A stretch of DNA of 64,000 nucleotides from Dryomyza anilis (lineage: Eukaryota; Arthropoda; Insecta; Diptera; Dryomyzidae). The notes under the pieces were generated by a model, which was not told where the DNA came from, made no database searches, and saw only the letters and a list, made by a program, of their open reading frames with translations. How positions within the stretch are numbered: the first letter of the stretch is position 1; every line of letters begins with the position of its first letter. Both the position numbers and the translations under genes were made by a program. The stretch is from NCBI GenBank assembly GCA_951804985.1, contig OX638130.1:98081700-98145699 (forward strand). The letters run 5' to 3'. This document shows, one piece after another, positions 1 through 11,580 of the stretch.

Positions 1-700
1 AAAATATTGTTATTTGAGTTAAAAATTTAAATTTCGAATAAAAATTTAAATTTTTAATGAAAATTTAAATTTTTAGTAAAAATTTAGTAAAAATTTTAAT
101 TTTGAAAATTTAATTTGAAAATTTAAATTTTGAGTGCAAATTTAAATTTTGAGTGAAAATTAAATTTTGAGTGAAAATTTAAATTTTGAGTGAAAATTTA
201 AATTTTGAGTGTTGTTTTTAATTTTTAATTAAAATTTTAATTTGGTGATTTTAAAATTTTCAGTGATATTTTTAATTTTGAGTGAACATGTAAATTATGA
301 GTAATTCTAAAAATTTTGAGTGAAAATTCAAATTTTGAACAACAATTAAAATTTTGTACATCAATTAAAATTATGAGTGAAAATTTTAATTTTGAGTGAA
401 AATTTAAATTTTGAGTGAAAATTAAAAATGTGAGTGAAAATTACTTGAACTTTAAAATTCTGAGTGAAAACTTAAATTTTTAGTAAAATTTTAAATTTTG
501 TGTAAAAATTAAAGTTTAGAGACTAATTTTATATTTGAAATTTATATTTTTTTGAATTTTATATTTGAAATTTTGAGTCAACATTAAAATTTTGAGCGAA
601 CATTAATTTTGAGTTGAAATTTAAACTGTGCATCAAATTTCATTTTTAATTTGAAGGTAAAATATTCAACTTGGAATGAAAATTTACATTTATAGCGAAA
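1..700 (+). repeat. 19-bp AT minisatellite, array A
   Basis: Degenerate tandem array whose clearest unit is GAGTGAAAATTTAAATTTT. The core AAAATTTAAATTTT is a perfect 14-bp palindrome. Units drift by single bases and short indels, and the array fades out after about 650. It belongs to the same family as the arrays at 1.8, 5.1, 16.2, 22.9, 28.6, 31.4 and 53.9 kb. The left end is cut by the window edge. Confidence 0.85.
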
Positions 701-1740
701 AATATTTATTTAATACAAATTAAATATTTAATAAAAAAATATAAACTATTTTTAAAAGAAATGAATTTTCTGAATTGCAGCAAAATCATGTCGTATAAGT
801 ATCAATTATTTTAATCACTACGTTAAATACTTAACTAAATTTTCGCAAATTTTATAATTATTGCCACTTGCCACTAAAACGTTTTCGTTTAAATAGTTGC
901 AAAGTATTTGCTAAACTCTGTCAATTTATTCCAAAAACTTTTACCACGCCATATGTTGACGTTTTAGCAAATTTGCTTTTTATGCTATGCGCTCCAACTA
1001 TGCGGCGCTCTGCCAAACAACAGCACTAAAATTGCAATTTTAAGTAAGCGCCGGAAACCTTAAAGCGATTTATTTTGTATTTTCTTGTCACACATTTTAT
1101 TTGACTTGTTTTCGTCTTTTTTTTTTTTTTTTTGTTTGATTGGGTTTTTAGTTTTGGCAGTCAGTGTGCATCATGCATGCGAGAAAAACGGCGCAAAAGT
1201 TGAAGCGCACCAAACCAACAAACGAAACACAGCAGCACAACGTGACACTCACACCAACGACTATACCATCGTGCATATCCTGCAATCCTGCGTTGTGCCT
1301 GCAGTCAAGGATATTGCGCTGCAGCTGTTTGCAAAATCGCTTTTCTTCTTCGGCAGCATCGACTTCAAGTTTGGCTTTGACTTAAGCAACAGCAGCTAAG
1401 CTTTTGTTTTTTGTTTGCTTTAAAAAAATTATAAAAAATAAAATGGAAAAAATCAAATTCAAATCAAATTCATGGCAAAGAAACTTTTTTGACGTTGCTT
1501 TTTCGCTGATGTTGCCCCTGGTGCTATTGCTGCTGCTAAGTTGACGCTAATCTGATGCAGCATGACGAGCAGCAGAGCGAGATTTTATATCCTGCCGAAA
1601 TTCGTTTAAAATGTTAAATGCAGAATGTGTCGAAGAAACTTTTATTTCTGTTTTTTTGTGATTTATATTCTCCATTTAATTTTTTAGTTATTTGAAAAAT
1701 ATAAATGTTTTTTCATTTAAACTTTAAATTTTAATCAAAA
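700..1740. other. Ordinary-complexity spacer, no supported gene
   Basis: Sequence of normal base composition lies between two oppositely oriented 19-bp arrays. An open frame of 104 codons at 1085-1399 includes a low-complexity poly-F start and has no recognisable domain. A second frame overlaps it in another phase. It may be unique non-coding DNA; no exon can be supported. Confidence 0.5.
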
Positions 1741-2750
1741 GTTTAAATAACTCTCGATATTTCAAATTTCAATAAAAAATTAAATTTTAATTGAAAATTT
1801 TAAAATGTTACTCAAAATTTAAAATTTCACAAAAAAAAATATTTTTTAATTTAAATTTCACTCCAAATTTTAAATTTCACTAAAAATTTTAAATTTCACG
1901 CAAAATTTTAAATTTCACTCGAAATTTTAAATTTCACTCAAAATTTTAAATTTCACTCAAAAATTTTAATATCACTCAAAATTTTAAATTTCACTCAAAA
2001 TTTTAAATTTCAGTCAAAATTTTAAATTTCAATCAAAATTGTATTTTTCTCTCAAAATTTAAACTTTTACTCAAAATTTAAATTTTCACTCAAAATATAA
2101 TTATCATTAAAAAATTTAACTCGAAATTAAAAATTTTCAATTTCACTCAAAATTTTATTTTACTTAAAAAATTTAATTTCACTCAAAATTTTAAATTTCA
2201 CTCAAAAATTTTAATTTCACTCAAAAGTTTATTTTTCACTCAAAATTTCTAATTTCACTCAAAATTTTAAATTTCACTCAAAATTTTAAATTTCACTCAA
2301 AAATTTTAATATCACTCAAAATTTTATTTTCACTCAAAATTTCTAATTTCACTCAAAATTTTAATTTCACTCAAAATTTCATTTTTCACTCAAAATTTTA
2401 AATTTCACTCCAAATTTTATATTTCACTCAAAATTTTAAATTTCACTCAAAAATTTTAATTTTACTCATAATTTAATTTTTCACTCAAAATTTTATTTTT
2501 CACTCAAAATTTTAAATTTCACTCAAAATTTTAAATTTCACTCAAAATTTTAAATTTCAATCAAAATTTTTAATTTTACTCAAAATTTCTAATTTCACTC
2601 AAAATTGTATTTTTCTCTCAAAATTTAAACTTTTACTCAAAATTTAAATTTTCACTCAAAATATAATTATCATTAAAAATTTTAACTCGAAATTAAAAAT
2701 TTTCAATTTCACTCAAAATTTTATTTTCACTAAAAAATTAAATTTCCTTA
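1740..2750 (-). repeat. 19-bp AT minisatellite, array B (inverted)
   Basis: Tandem units of the form TTTCACTCAAAATTTTAAA, the reverse complement of the unit at 1-700. Some blocks inside are themselves repeated: the segment beginning near 2039 recurs near 2604 with almost the same sequence, which shows duplication of multi-unit blocks as well as single units. Confidence 0.88.
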
Positions 2751-3840
2751 TCAAATTTCAATTTTCATTCTAGATATAAAATTTTGCAAAAAATTAATTT
2801 TCATTTAAAAATAAATAATAAAAACTACAACATATTTAAATGAAAATTCTCATTAAAAAAATTTTAATATGCTGCGCATTTAAAATCAATCAAATACATT
2901 TTAGAACATGACATATTTCATCTCCATACTCGAATTATTTTGCATTGTCAACTGGAGACTCTTTGTATTGTCGCTGCAACAAACACTTAATAAAACTGTC
3001 AACTAAGACACTTGGGGGCAAAAACTGAATTAGGTCACAAATTTTCATTAAAGTTAAGCCATAATGAATTGACACTCTGACACCGTAGGCGCTGCTTACA
3101 AACAGCAGCAGGAAATAAAGACAAATGTACAAAAAAAATAAACACAAATCGAAGAAAATAAAGACAGACTGCGGTAGACATAGGGAAATGCAGAAAAACA
3201 TCGACGAAATAAATATCTGCAAATGTCTGCCTAAAATCAATTAATTTTATCTACACTAATGGCAGCATAAATGCTATAATCCCGTGCATAAAACACACAG
3301 TCGTCGGACATAGGACTAACGAACAGCAGCAACATCTTCAGAGTCTTGAGCAGTAACAATATCCATTAATACCTAAAACCAAAGCTGCTGCCAATTGTGA
3401 AGACGATTTCAATGATTGCATTGATTGTCTGTCTGTCTGTTTGTCTGCATGTCGTTGGTTGGCTCATGTTGCTGCTGCTGATAATAATGATGATGATAAT
3501 TCTGCTGTTGATGTTAACGATTATTGCGACAATCGTTTAAGTGTTGCAGATGGCGTTGCTGCTAATGTAGGACGATATGTTGCTGATGGTGGTTTTTCCA
3601 TTGAGCTCTCCTACTCTTAAATGCGATGACACTTCGGTCGATTCACATGTCATGAGGCAGGGATCAGTGTGCAGTTATTTGGTAAAATTTTATAGGGAAA
3701 TTTTCGAAATGATATTTCATGCAATTGCGAGGCATTGAAAGAGTATGGTGTTGAAAACTGTATTAAAACAATTTATTATTTGAGTCTGAGATTATTAGTG
3801 ATTCTGTGATCATTGTTAGGATTTAAAAGATTTAAATTTT
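2751..3840. other. Spacer with CTG/GAT microsatellite tracts
   Basis: Mixed-composition DNA with short CTG and GAT/TGA runs around 3465-3510. A 101-codon minus frame (2935-3240) is hydrophobic and biased, with no recognised motif. I see no supportable gene. Confidence 0.5.
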
Positions 3841-4210
3841 AAGCTAAATTTAATTACGGAAATACAAAAATCGATGAAAATTTAAGTTTTATATATTTCT
3901 TAAAGTTTAAAAATTTTAATTACATTTAAAAAAAAAATATATATATAATTAAAATTTTTAATCAAAATACAAATATCCACTCATAATGCAAATATTCGAA
4001 ATTTTTATTTCACTCAAAATTTATAATTTAACTCAAGATTTAAATTTTAATTCAAGATGTTGCTCAAATTTTAACTTGAACATTCAAATTATTACGTAAT
4101 TTATTAATAAGCGCTATGAATAAAAATGATCACTAAGTTTACAAAATTTCTCTAAAAAAAAATGAAAAATTTTCATTAAAAATCAAAAGTTATTTTTTCC
4201 AAAATTCATT
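3840..4210 (-). repeat. Degenerate remnant of the 19-bp repeat family
   Basis: Scattered CACTCAAAATTTATAATTTAA-like stretches and other AAATTT-rich pieces resemble array B but are too diverged to count units. It may be an old, decaying array. Confidence 0.45.
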
Positions 4211-5040
4211 TCAACTTTTTACTTCAAACGAATTCCACAAATATGGCACATCATAAAGACCTATATCAAATTATTCTCTTCTATAACCATGACAAATGCG
4301 ATAAGCATTGGAGAGGCATTAAACAAGCATTATTTATTATTTATACACATAAATAATATGCGTATATTAATGAGTTTCATATCCTAAATATATCTCACAC
4401 AGAAATAAAATTGAACAAAATATACAAAAAAAAAATCTACCCATATCGAAAACAACCCTTGGCAACCTTAACAAACCTACTTTTGTATTTTTCTCTTTTA
4501 TTTTTTTATCAGTCTATTTTTATCTGCTATGCGTCAATTAATGTTGAGCTTTTTATAGACACAACACACAACACATAAAAGAATCTTTTGTAAAGACAAC
4601 AGAAAAATTATTATTTTTTTCTCAAACATAAAAAGCGCAATTTTTTAAAAATAAAATTTCATTATTTACAGCATTGCGTGTATTTTCTGTAATTGTTTAT
4701 TTTTTATTTACAATTTTATTTATTTTTTAATTCTTTGTTTGGTATCATGAAATTATTGTTGATTTAATTTTAATGTTTCATTTTGAAGTTTTTTATCTGC
4801 GTTTTTATCGCTTTATTTTTGATATTATTTATTTAATTTATTTGATTTTCTTTCATTTCCGGCGTATTGTTTGTTTGGCGGCTCGTTTGGTTTGGTTTGG
4901 TTTTATTTTGTTATTTTTGTTTTTATTTTTCAAAATAGAGAATGAGTCCAGCTTTTTATAATACACAATTTTTTAAGTAATTTTTTTTTTTCATATTTTT
5001 TTAATTAAAAAATATTTAATAGCGGTAAAAAAAAATATTT
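4211..5040. other. AT-rich spacer, nothing identified
   Basis: AT-rich DNA with T-runs. The frame at 4773-4961 is a poly-F/Y/L translation of T-rich DNA. No gene, RNA or mobile-element signature was seen. Confidence 0.5.
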
Positions 5041-5084
5041 TTATTTTCAATATTTTACGCGGAAAGTTTGTATTTTACGTGAGT

Positions 5085-6460
5085 AAAAATTGGAAATTCA
5101 GTGAAAATTTAAATTTTGAGTGATCATTTTGTTTATTTATGAATATTTGCATTTTGAGTGAAAAAAATAACACTTTTTAGCAAAAATTTGAATTTTGAGT
5201 AAATTTTTGCATTTTGAGTGAAAAATTCCATGTTGAATGAAAAATTAAATTTTTAGTGAAAATTTGAATTTTGAGTGAAAATTTGCTTATTGAGTGAAAA
5301 TTTGAATTTAGAGTGAAAATTTAATTTTTGAGTGAAAATTTGAATTTTGAGTAAAAATTTTAATATTGAGTGAAAATTGAAATTTTGAGTAAAAATTGGA
5401 ATTTTGAGTAAAAACTTAAATTTGAGTAAAACTTTGAATTTTGAGTGCAAAATGAAATTTTAATGCAAAATGTAATTTGGAGTAAAAATTAGTATTTTAA
5501 GTGACAAATTGCATTTTGAGTGAAAAATTTAATTTCTATAAAAATTTGCATAATGAGTGAAAAATGGAATTTTAAGTGAATATAGGAATATTGAGTGATA
5601 AATTGTATTTTGAGTGAAAAATTTAATTTTGAGTGAAAATTTGAATTTTAGCGGAAAATTTGTACTTTGTTTGAACTTTTGCATTTTGAGTGAAAAATGT
5701 AAATTTGAATAAATATTGGTATTTTGAGTAAAAAAAATATAATTTTGAGTAAAAATTGGAATTTTGAACGATAAATAGAATTTTGAGTGATAAATTGAAT
5801 TTCGAGTGAAATATTAAATTTTTAGTGAAAATTTGAATTTTTAGTGAAAATTTAAATTTAAGGTAAAAATTTGAATATTGCTTGAAAATTTGCATATTGA
5901 GTGAAAATGAAAGATTGAAAATTTGCATGTTGAATGAAAAATTTTATTTTATCTGAAAATTTGAATTTTAGCTGAATATTTGAATTTTGTGTAAACAAAA
6001 TGGTATTTTGAGAAAAAATTGGAATTTAGAGTCAAAATTTGCATGTTAAATGAAAATTTTAATTTTTAAGAACAAAATTGGCATTTTGAGAAACAATTTA
6101 AATTTCTAGTGAAAATTTAATTTTCTAGTGAAAATTTAAATTTAAGCTGTAAATTTGAATTTTGATTGAAAATTTGCATTTTGACTGAAAAATGGATTTT
6201 TTGTAAAAATGGGTATTTTGAGTGAAAAGTTACATATTGAGTGAAAAATTGGAATTGGGAGCATTTTTAGTGATAATTTAAATTTAAAATTAAAATTTTA
6301 ATTTTGCTTAGAAAGTTTCATTTTGACGTGAAGAATGGAATTTTCAGTGAAAATTTGCATATTGAGTGAAAATGAATTTTTAATGAAAATTTTAATTAAT
6401 TTTTTTAATATTTGAGTTTTTAATGAAAAATTGCATTTTTAGTGTTCAATTAAATATTTT
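5085..6460 (+). repeat. 19-bp AT minisatellite, array C
   Basis: About 1.4 kb of degenerate tandem units close to GAGTGAAAATTTGAATTTT, in the same orientation as array A. Minus-strand frames at 5253-5450 and 5623-5928 simply translate this array (KFKFSLK-like repeats) and are not genes. Confidence 0.87.
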
Positions 6461-7638
6461 ATCTATTTCTCGATTTCGCAAAAAATATTTGCGCCACTGC
6501 CTAACCAATGACTTTGCTTGACACTAGTCATTGATCACACAAATCAATAAAAACCAAAAAAAAAAAAGGAAAAGAAATATATCTATTTTTAAACATTTGT
6601 TTTTTATTTATTTATAACCACTTCATGGTACATGCAGCATGTAGTATGTAAGGGACATGATGTGCCTTCTTTCTTGTTCTTTATTATATTAGAGTGACTT
6701 GTTGTTTGCGCTACGTGTGACAAACACTACGTGCGAGTGAGCGAACAAATTGTAAGGAAATGAGAATGATAATAATGATGACGACGATGATGATGATGAT
6801 GATGCCGTCGTGCAACGTAAGTAACCAACCTCACTTCGCCTACACAGGTCGTAGTGCTGCTCATAACTAATGCATGTGACCCAAACCTAACTTACGGTTG
6901 GCAACACTGTGCCGCACTTACGGCCTCTGCAGCTGCCGCTGCTACTCGTTGGTGCTGCTGCTACTCGTTGTTACAGCTGCTACTGCTGCTTCTTATGAAT
7001 ATTCAGTGCTGTTGCCTGTGGCAGCACATAGCGCAGCCGGCAAGACAGCCTCAATATTGCCGGTGCCATAGCCTCCACTAGACTTTGGCCTGCGGTGTCA
7101 CAGGCTACATTGTGCCGTGGGCTCAAAGTTGAGATTTTATGTTTCTTTACTTTTTTTGTTGTTGTTTTTTTTTTAGTGCAGTTCAACTCAACTTTTGACA
7201 TTGCATATTCATTACGGAAGTATTTGTTTTAAAATTGCAAATATGTTTCATGTTTTTACAAATAACTCAGACGCATTATATGCATTTTGTATGTTTTAAT
7301 TATAAATGCATTTAATGCGTTCACAACTAATCATACTTTTTGGTGAATAAGTTATGCAAAATTATTTAAAAATTTTAGTTGATGCTTTGAAACAATGTTT
7401 GGCTGGGCGGCTCTTCGACATATATTGTATTTATTGGACTTAACGACCATGTCATTCCATAACATGCTAAGTTGACTTAGCATCTTTTATATGTAATTTT
7501 ATTATTTAATTCTGTATCAGAATTTATTTTTTGCTCAAATTTGAATACAGATCGGTCGATTGCATCCAAAGTTATAACATAAAATGTTTTAGTATAACGA
7601 AGTCAAATTAAACTATTTTAAAAACTTACAATTGCTTT
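6461..7638. other. Spacer with GAT and CTG tracts
   Basis: Holds a GAT/GAC run near 6765-6805 and CTG/GCT-rich DNA at 6915-7000. The overlapping opposite-strand frames at 6854-7201 are serine/alanine/leucine-rich products of the triplet tract. I see no supportable gene. Confidence 0.5.
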
Positions 7639-7958
7639 TGATTTAAGTATAATAATAATAATAATAATAATAGTTTGGCACTACAGTCCTATAAGACTGC
7701 AGTCCTATAAGAACTGTACTCAAAGTGGTGGGACCTACAGTTTATTGCCGAATCTGAACGGCGGGTGAGTGCTTTTCATAGGCAATGTTTTACTCTCGTA
7801 GGTGTACCATTTACTGCTGAGAGGTAGCGCAGTATAGAAAAATGTTTTCTATGAAGCGATGTTGTTAGCTCCAGTCCAGGCTTGAACCGGGGACCTTTCG
7901 GCTCGCAGTCCAACGCACTAACCACTGAGCTACCGCGGCTACTGCTGATTTAAGTATA
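7639..7958 (-). mobile_element. tRNA-derived SINE (family 1), full-length copy with 13-bp TSD
   Basis: Read on the minus strand, the element begins at 7945/7940 with a tRNA-like head (AGCCGCGGTAGCTCAGTGGT) carrying a box A-like segment. A box B, GGTTCAAGCCT, lies at 7888-7878. A body of about 200 bp and an (ATT)n 3' tail at 7652-7672 follow. The 13-bp sequence TGATTTAAGTATA occurs at 7639-7651 and again at 7946-7958, an exact target-site duplication. Internal pol III boxes, a simple-repeat tail and the TSD together are diagnostic of a SINE mobilised by a LINE. A second, truncated copy lies at 50392-50676. I cannot assign a named family. Confidence 0.9.
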
Positions 7959-8099
7959 CTTGACAAAATATTGTTTGCAAGTTTTTAAATTTTGTAAAAT
8001 TCTACGTAGACTTTTGTTTTGAATTTAATGGATATCTTGATTGTGGGATAAAAATAGATAAAAACAGTTTTTTATCTTTTTTAAAAACCCAAGATATTT

Positions 8100-8223
8100 A
8101 CAAAAAACTTTGAAGGCTTAGATCCGCCACTGTTTCATTATTTCTGCAACATTACTTATCAGATAAAAAATAACTTTGATTGGTAAGAAAATACTGTGAA
8201 TGAAATGTTCTATTATTATAAAC
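8100..8223 (+). repeat. Dispersed repeat X, left part (split by insertion)
   Basis: Resembles 63030-63120 on the plus strand, and the reverse complements of 56380-56450 and 62780-62880 (shared phrases CACTGTTTAATTATTTCTGC and AAAATACTG.GAATGAA). The family continues after the element at 8224-9270, so this copy is interrupted. Confidence 0.7.
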
Positions 8224-8431
8224 TAGCTGGACCCGTGCACGACTCGTGCCAATATTATGTGAATTCATAGATATAAAGCGATTTTATTAATATAAAAAAA
8301 CATTATTATTATTATTTTTTATATCAGGGGCCCGTGCTTCGCTGTGGTAGTTTTATTTGGTTTTATAAATGTAGTAACCAAATAATAATTCTCCGCCAAA
8401 ACAACTTTTCTCAAAGACAATTCAAAGACAA

Positions 8432-8596
8432 CGGTAAAGCGTTCTATGGGGAATAATTTTACGGCGAAGATTTCTACTGGAAAGAATTCTACGGCGAAAT
8501 ATCGCCGTAGAATTCTTTCCAGGCGAAATATCGCCGTAGAATTCTTTCCAGTAGAAATCTTCGCCGTAAAATTATTCCCCATAGAACGCTTTACCG
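8432..8596. repeat. Perfect 65-bp inverted repeat with nested hairpin
   Basis: Arms 8432-8496 and 8532-8596 are exact reverse complements over 65 bp, separated by 35 bp. A second dyad is nested inside: 8479-8497 pairs exactly with 8502-8520 over 19 bp with a 4-base loop. Because the DNA is palindromic, both strands translate to the same peptide start (MGNNFTAKISTGKNSTA); this is not evidence of coding. Confidence 0.95.
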
Positions 8597-9040
8597 TAGA
8601 ATTCTTCCCGGTAGAATTCTTCCCCGTAGAGTTTTTCCCAGTAGAAGTTTTAGTGTAGTTAGTTTTAATGTGGTGTGTTTTAGTCTGTTGAATTTTTAGT
8701 GTGGTGAGTTTTAGTGTGGTGTGTTTTAGTGTGGTGAGTTTTAGTGTGCTGAGTTTCGGTGTGGTGAGTTTTTAGTATGGTGAGTTTCGGTGTGGTGAGT
8801 TTTTAGCATGGTGAGTTTTAGTGTAGTGAGTTATAGTGTGGTGAGTTTTAGTGTGGTGAGCTTTATTGTGTTGAGTTTTAGTGTGGTGAGTTTTTGTGTG
8901 GTGAGTTTTGGTGTGGTGAGTTTTAGTGTGGTGAGTTTTAGTATGGTGAATTTTTAGTGTGGTGAGTTTTAGCGTGGTGAGTTTTATTGTGGTGAGTTTT
9001 AGTGTGGTGAGTTTTAGTGTGGTGAATTTTAGTTTTTTGT
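8597..9040 (+). repeat. 15-16-bp minisatellite GTGTGGTGAGTTTTA
   Basis: After a few units of GTAGAATTCTTCCC type adjoining the palindrome, about 25 units of GTGTGGTGAGTTTTA run to about 9040, with small substitutions (GTTTCGG, GTTTTTAG). The strand is G/T-rich and almost lacks C. It lies inside element Y; copy 2 at 40.3 kb has a different internal repeat in its place. Confidence 0.88.
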
Positions 9041-9270
9041 TTCATCTTTTTAGATTGTGTATGTGCTGAGTTATGTCGTTTTGAAAGTTTAGGTTGTATG
9101 GGAGGTACCACGCTCCTTTGTCCAATCCCGCCTATATATAGCCTATGACACCCTCCGGACTCCTTAGTATTTCAGTTAAATCGGTTCAGCGGTTTAGACG
9201 TGATGCTGGAACAAACAGACAAACAGACCGACAGACTGACAGACGGACCAAGAGTTTTATATATATAGAT

Positions 9271-9545
9271 TAGAAAAAAAATGGCAACGAAGTTTTGAGA
9301 AAATCAATGACAAAGTCAAAATTTGTATTTTTATTTTTGTAAATTTCACCTGTACGTACATTAAGCACGGAAGAGATCATGCGTTTTGAAGATGTGATAT
9401 ACCATTGAAAAGATAATTTAATTGTCTTAAACATGATAGAAAATATTCATTTGTCAAGAGATTATATTTTATAGCCAATTTTCTTGACAAGGTTATGTCA
9501 GTAATATGCATTTTTTCACACCTTAAACTGTGTGCAAAATTAGAA
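9271..9545 (+). repeat. Dispersed repeat X, right part
   Basis: Collinear with 63125-63400: shared phrases include GTGATATACCATTG.AAAGATAATTTAATT and GTCAGTAATATGCATTT. The start also matches the reverse complement of 62700-62760 (TTTTGAGAAAATCAATGACA). Together with 8100-8223 it forms one older repeat copy broken by element Y. Confidence 0.8.
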
Positions 9546-10597
9546 ATGTTTTATATCATATTTCTTATTTTTTTGTGTCATAGAATGACTTCTGAATTAT
9601 TGACATGATAGACATGATTTAAAAAAACTAACAAATAGAATATTTTATAATATTTTATTCAACCCACAACACAACTATCTAATAGTTCTCTAAACTAGCT
9701 CAAGCTATAGTTATTTTACGTGAAGCTCATAATGTATTCTATTTCTAAAAATAACATTCTCAAATACACTGCAGAGTTGTGTAGGTACAATAGTAGGTAC
9801 AACTGCAAAATATGCATAGTATCTATGTGAATAACTTGGTACATGTCAGGCTGTGTAAAAACTAGTCTCTGCTCATAGAAATATTGTACCCAGTGGTAAA
9901 ATTATTTAAAAAATGCATTAATGAATGGTACATATCAGTGTCATATACTGATAGACAAATTCATTCACACTTAAATAAAATGAAATAATACCTCTTAGGC
10001 TTAGTTTTTAAGTCACATTTTCAAATTAAACGTAGTTTAAACTAGACCTTATTTCATATATAGTCTATATATCACAAATATTTAAAATGTCAAATTAACT
10101 GATTACTGATTGTATATCAATCTGTAAAATTTAAAAACATTCGGCCATTTTGATTATGAGTTTAGACGTTTTAAAAATTTTGAAATGTTTAAACTAAGTT
10201 TAAAGTTGCACTGAAAAACTGGGCCTTAGAGGTTTAGCTTCTATATGCAATTTTTACTTATTTGTTTTTTGTTTTTATTTTAAAAATATATATATATATA
10301 TTTCATCAGAATTTCACAAAATTCTACACAGTAAAAAACATACATTAAAAGTAACAACAAATGTTTAAAACTGTAATTAAACATAATGTTTTAAAATTAA
10401 ACAATATTGTTTTCAAATTAAAATATATTGTTTTAAATTTTATCATTTGTTTTGTTTTAAAATCGAGATTTCGTGACATGCCCCTGAAGTTATGCACCTT
10501 TTTCGGTGTGAAATGCATACAACATACATTTAGGGGTACCATTTACGCGTTAAAAATGAAATTTTGTGTTCGATGTCACTCTGCCATATTATTCATA
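9546..10597. other. AT-rich spacer, nothing identified
   Basis: AT-rich DNA with a short TA run near 10288-10301. Opposite frames at 10345-10624 overlap each other and have no recognised domain. No gene or mobile-element structure was seen. Confidence 0.5.
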
Positions 10598-10809
10598 CAC
10601 TCAGAAAAAATACTATGTAAATAATAGTTTTTTACTATTAAAAATAGTCAATTTTTATTTTAATCGTAAAATACCATTAAATACTAGAAAACCCCGTGAC
10701 ATTGCCATTGAGTTAATATGAAAAGATATATCTTTTGTATACTATTAGATCAATAATTGTCCTATTGACCAATTTTAATGGGATTTGAGGGAATTTTTTT
10801 CTGGGTGTA
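10596..10809 (+). mobile_element. 210-bp MITE, copy 1, TA flanked
   Basis: Ends are CACTCAGAAAAAA (10598 onward) and TTTTTTTCTGGGTG (to 10807), imperfect terminal inverted repeats, flanked on both sides by TA (10596-10597 and 10808-10809). The interior matches 53595-53813 over its whole length, e.g. AATAATAGTTTTTTACTATT and CAATAATTGTCCTATTGACC. There is no ORF, so it is a non-autonomous element. TA duplication is typical of Tc1/mariner-type mobilisation, but the family is not determined. Confidence 0.88.
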
Positions 10810-11580
10810 GGCCCAATCTGAGGGGCCTACTGAGGGGTGTTATTGGGAGTGTTATTGGCGTTAGGAAGTATACGTACCATTCCAAATGAGAATAGGATAA
10901 TAAACAGAATAATTTAGAATATATATATAAAAATATATTTTTACCTCAGTGTAAAACAAAGACAATTCATAAAATATTTAAAATCTTTTGTGTTATATTT
11001 TTTATTAATTTTATATTTTTTCTATTTCAGATATATAAATTTATACAAAAAAAAAAACACTCAAAAGGCTTAAAATGATTTAAAATCACAAAAATATAGT
11101 CTAAAACAAGCGAAGGTCATCAAAATAGTGAGTAACAAATAACAAAAAAATGATTATATAGCTTTTTACTATAATATTTGTCGTTGTATATGGGTGAAAA
11201 CTTGTCAAGTGCACCGGCATCAAAAAAAATCCTATTTGAATGAAATTTCATAAGCTTTGACATAAATATATTTATTAAAAAAAAAAACAATTTTAAACGG
11301 AATTTTTTAAATTTTATCAACGTATTTGCGTTTTTTTGAAAAATAATCGCCTTTTTTTTTATTTATTTATTTATTTGGATTTTTTTTTTTTTAAATATGT
11401 AAAAACGAAATTAGTATTGAATGGTCTACATATGTTTGAAGTCGCGAAACTAATGTTTTTCGTAGCATGCGAAACTGCCAGTGCAACAGACTGTTAAACA
11501 TTTTCTCGCATGCTACAATAATTTAAAGTTTTTATTTTCACTGTTTGTTTTCAGCGTTGATGTTATGCTTTTGATTAGTG
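10810..11580. other. AT-rich spacer, nothing identified
   Basis: Contains A- and T-runs and TTTA-like stretches at 11350-11375. The minus frame 11120-11320 has no recognised motif. Confidence 0.5.

Larger units (their letters stand above)
8224..9270 (+). mobile_element. Dispersed element Y, copy 1 (TAGCTGGACCCGTGCAC ... TATATATATAGAT)
   Basis: Starts TAGCTGGACCCGTGCAC and ends in a TATATATAGAT tail after a run of ACAGACA/GACAGAC motifs (9210-9250). Both ends recur in copy 2 (40335-41456). Near its 3' part it shares a GGGAGGTACCACGC...CCAATCCCGCC block with the 140-bp repeats of copy 2. The body holds a 65-bp-arm palindrome (8432-8596) and a 15-bp minisatellite (8655-9040). No coding capacity was seen. 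The terminal style resembles common arthropod interspersed repeats, but I cannot name the family. It interrupts repeat X. Confidence 0.75.

Noticed and set aside
7878..7940. Functional tRNA gene
   Set aside because: The tRNA-like head is followed by a SINE body, an ATT tail and a target-site duplication, so it belongs to a retroposon.
8319..8658. Frames on both strands starting with the same peptide MGNNFTAKISTG
   Set aside because: Caused by the perfect palindrome at 8432-8596, not by conserved coding.
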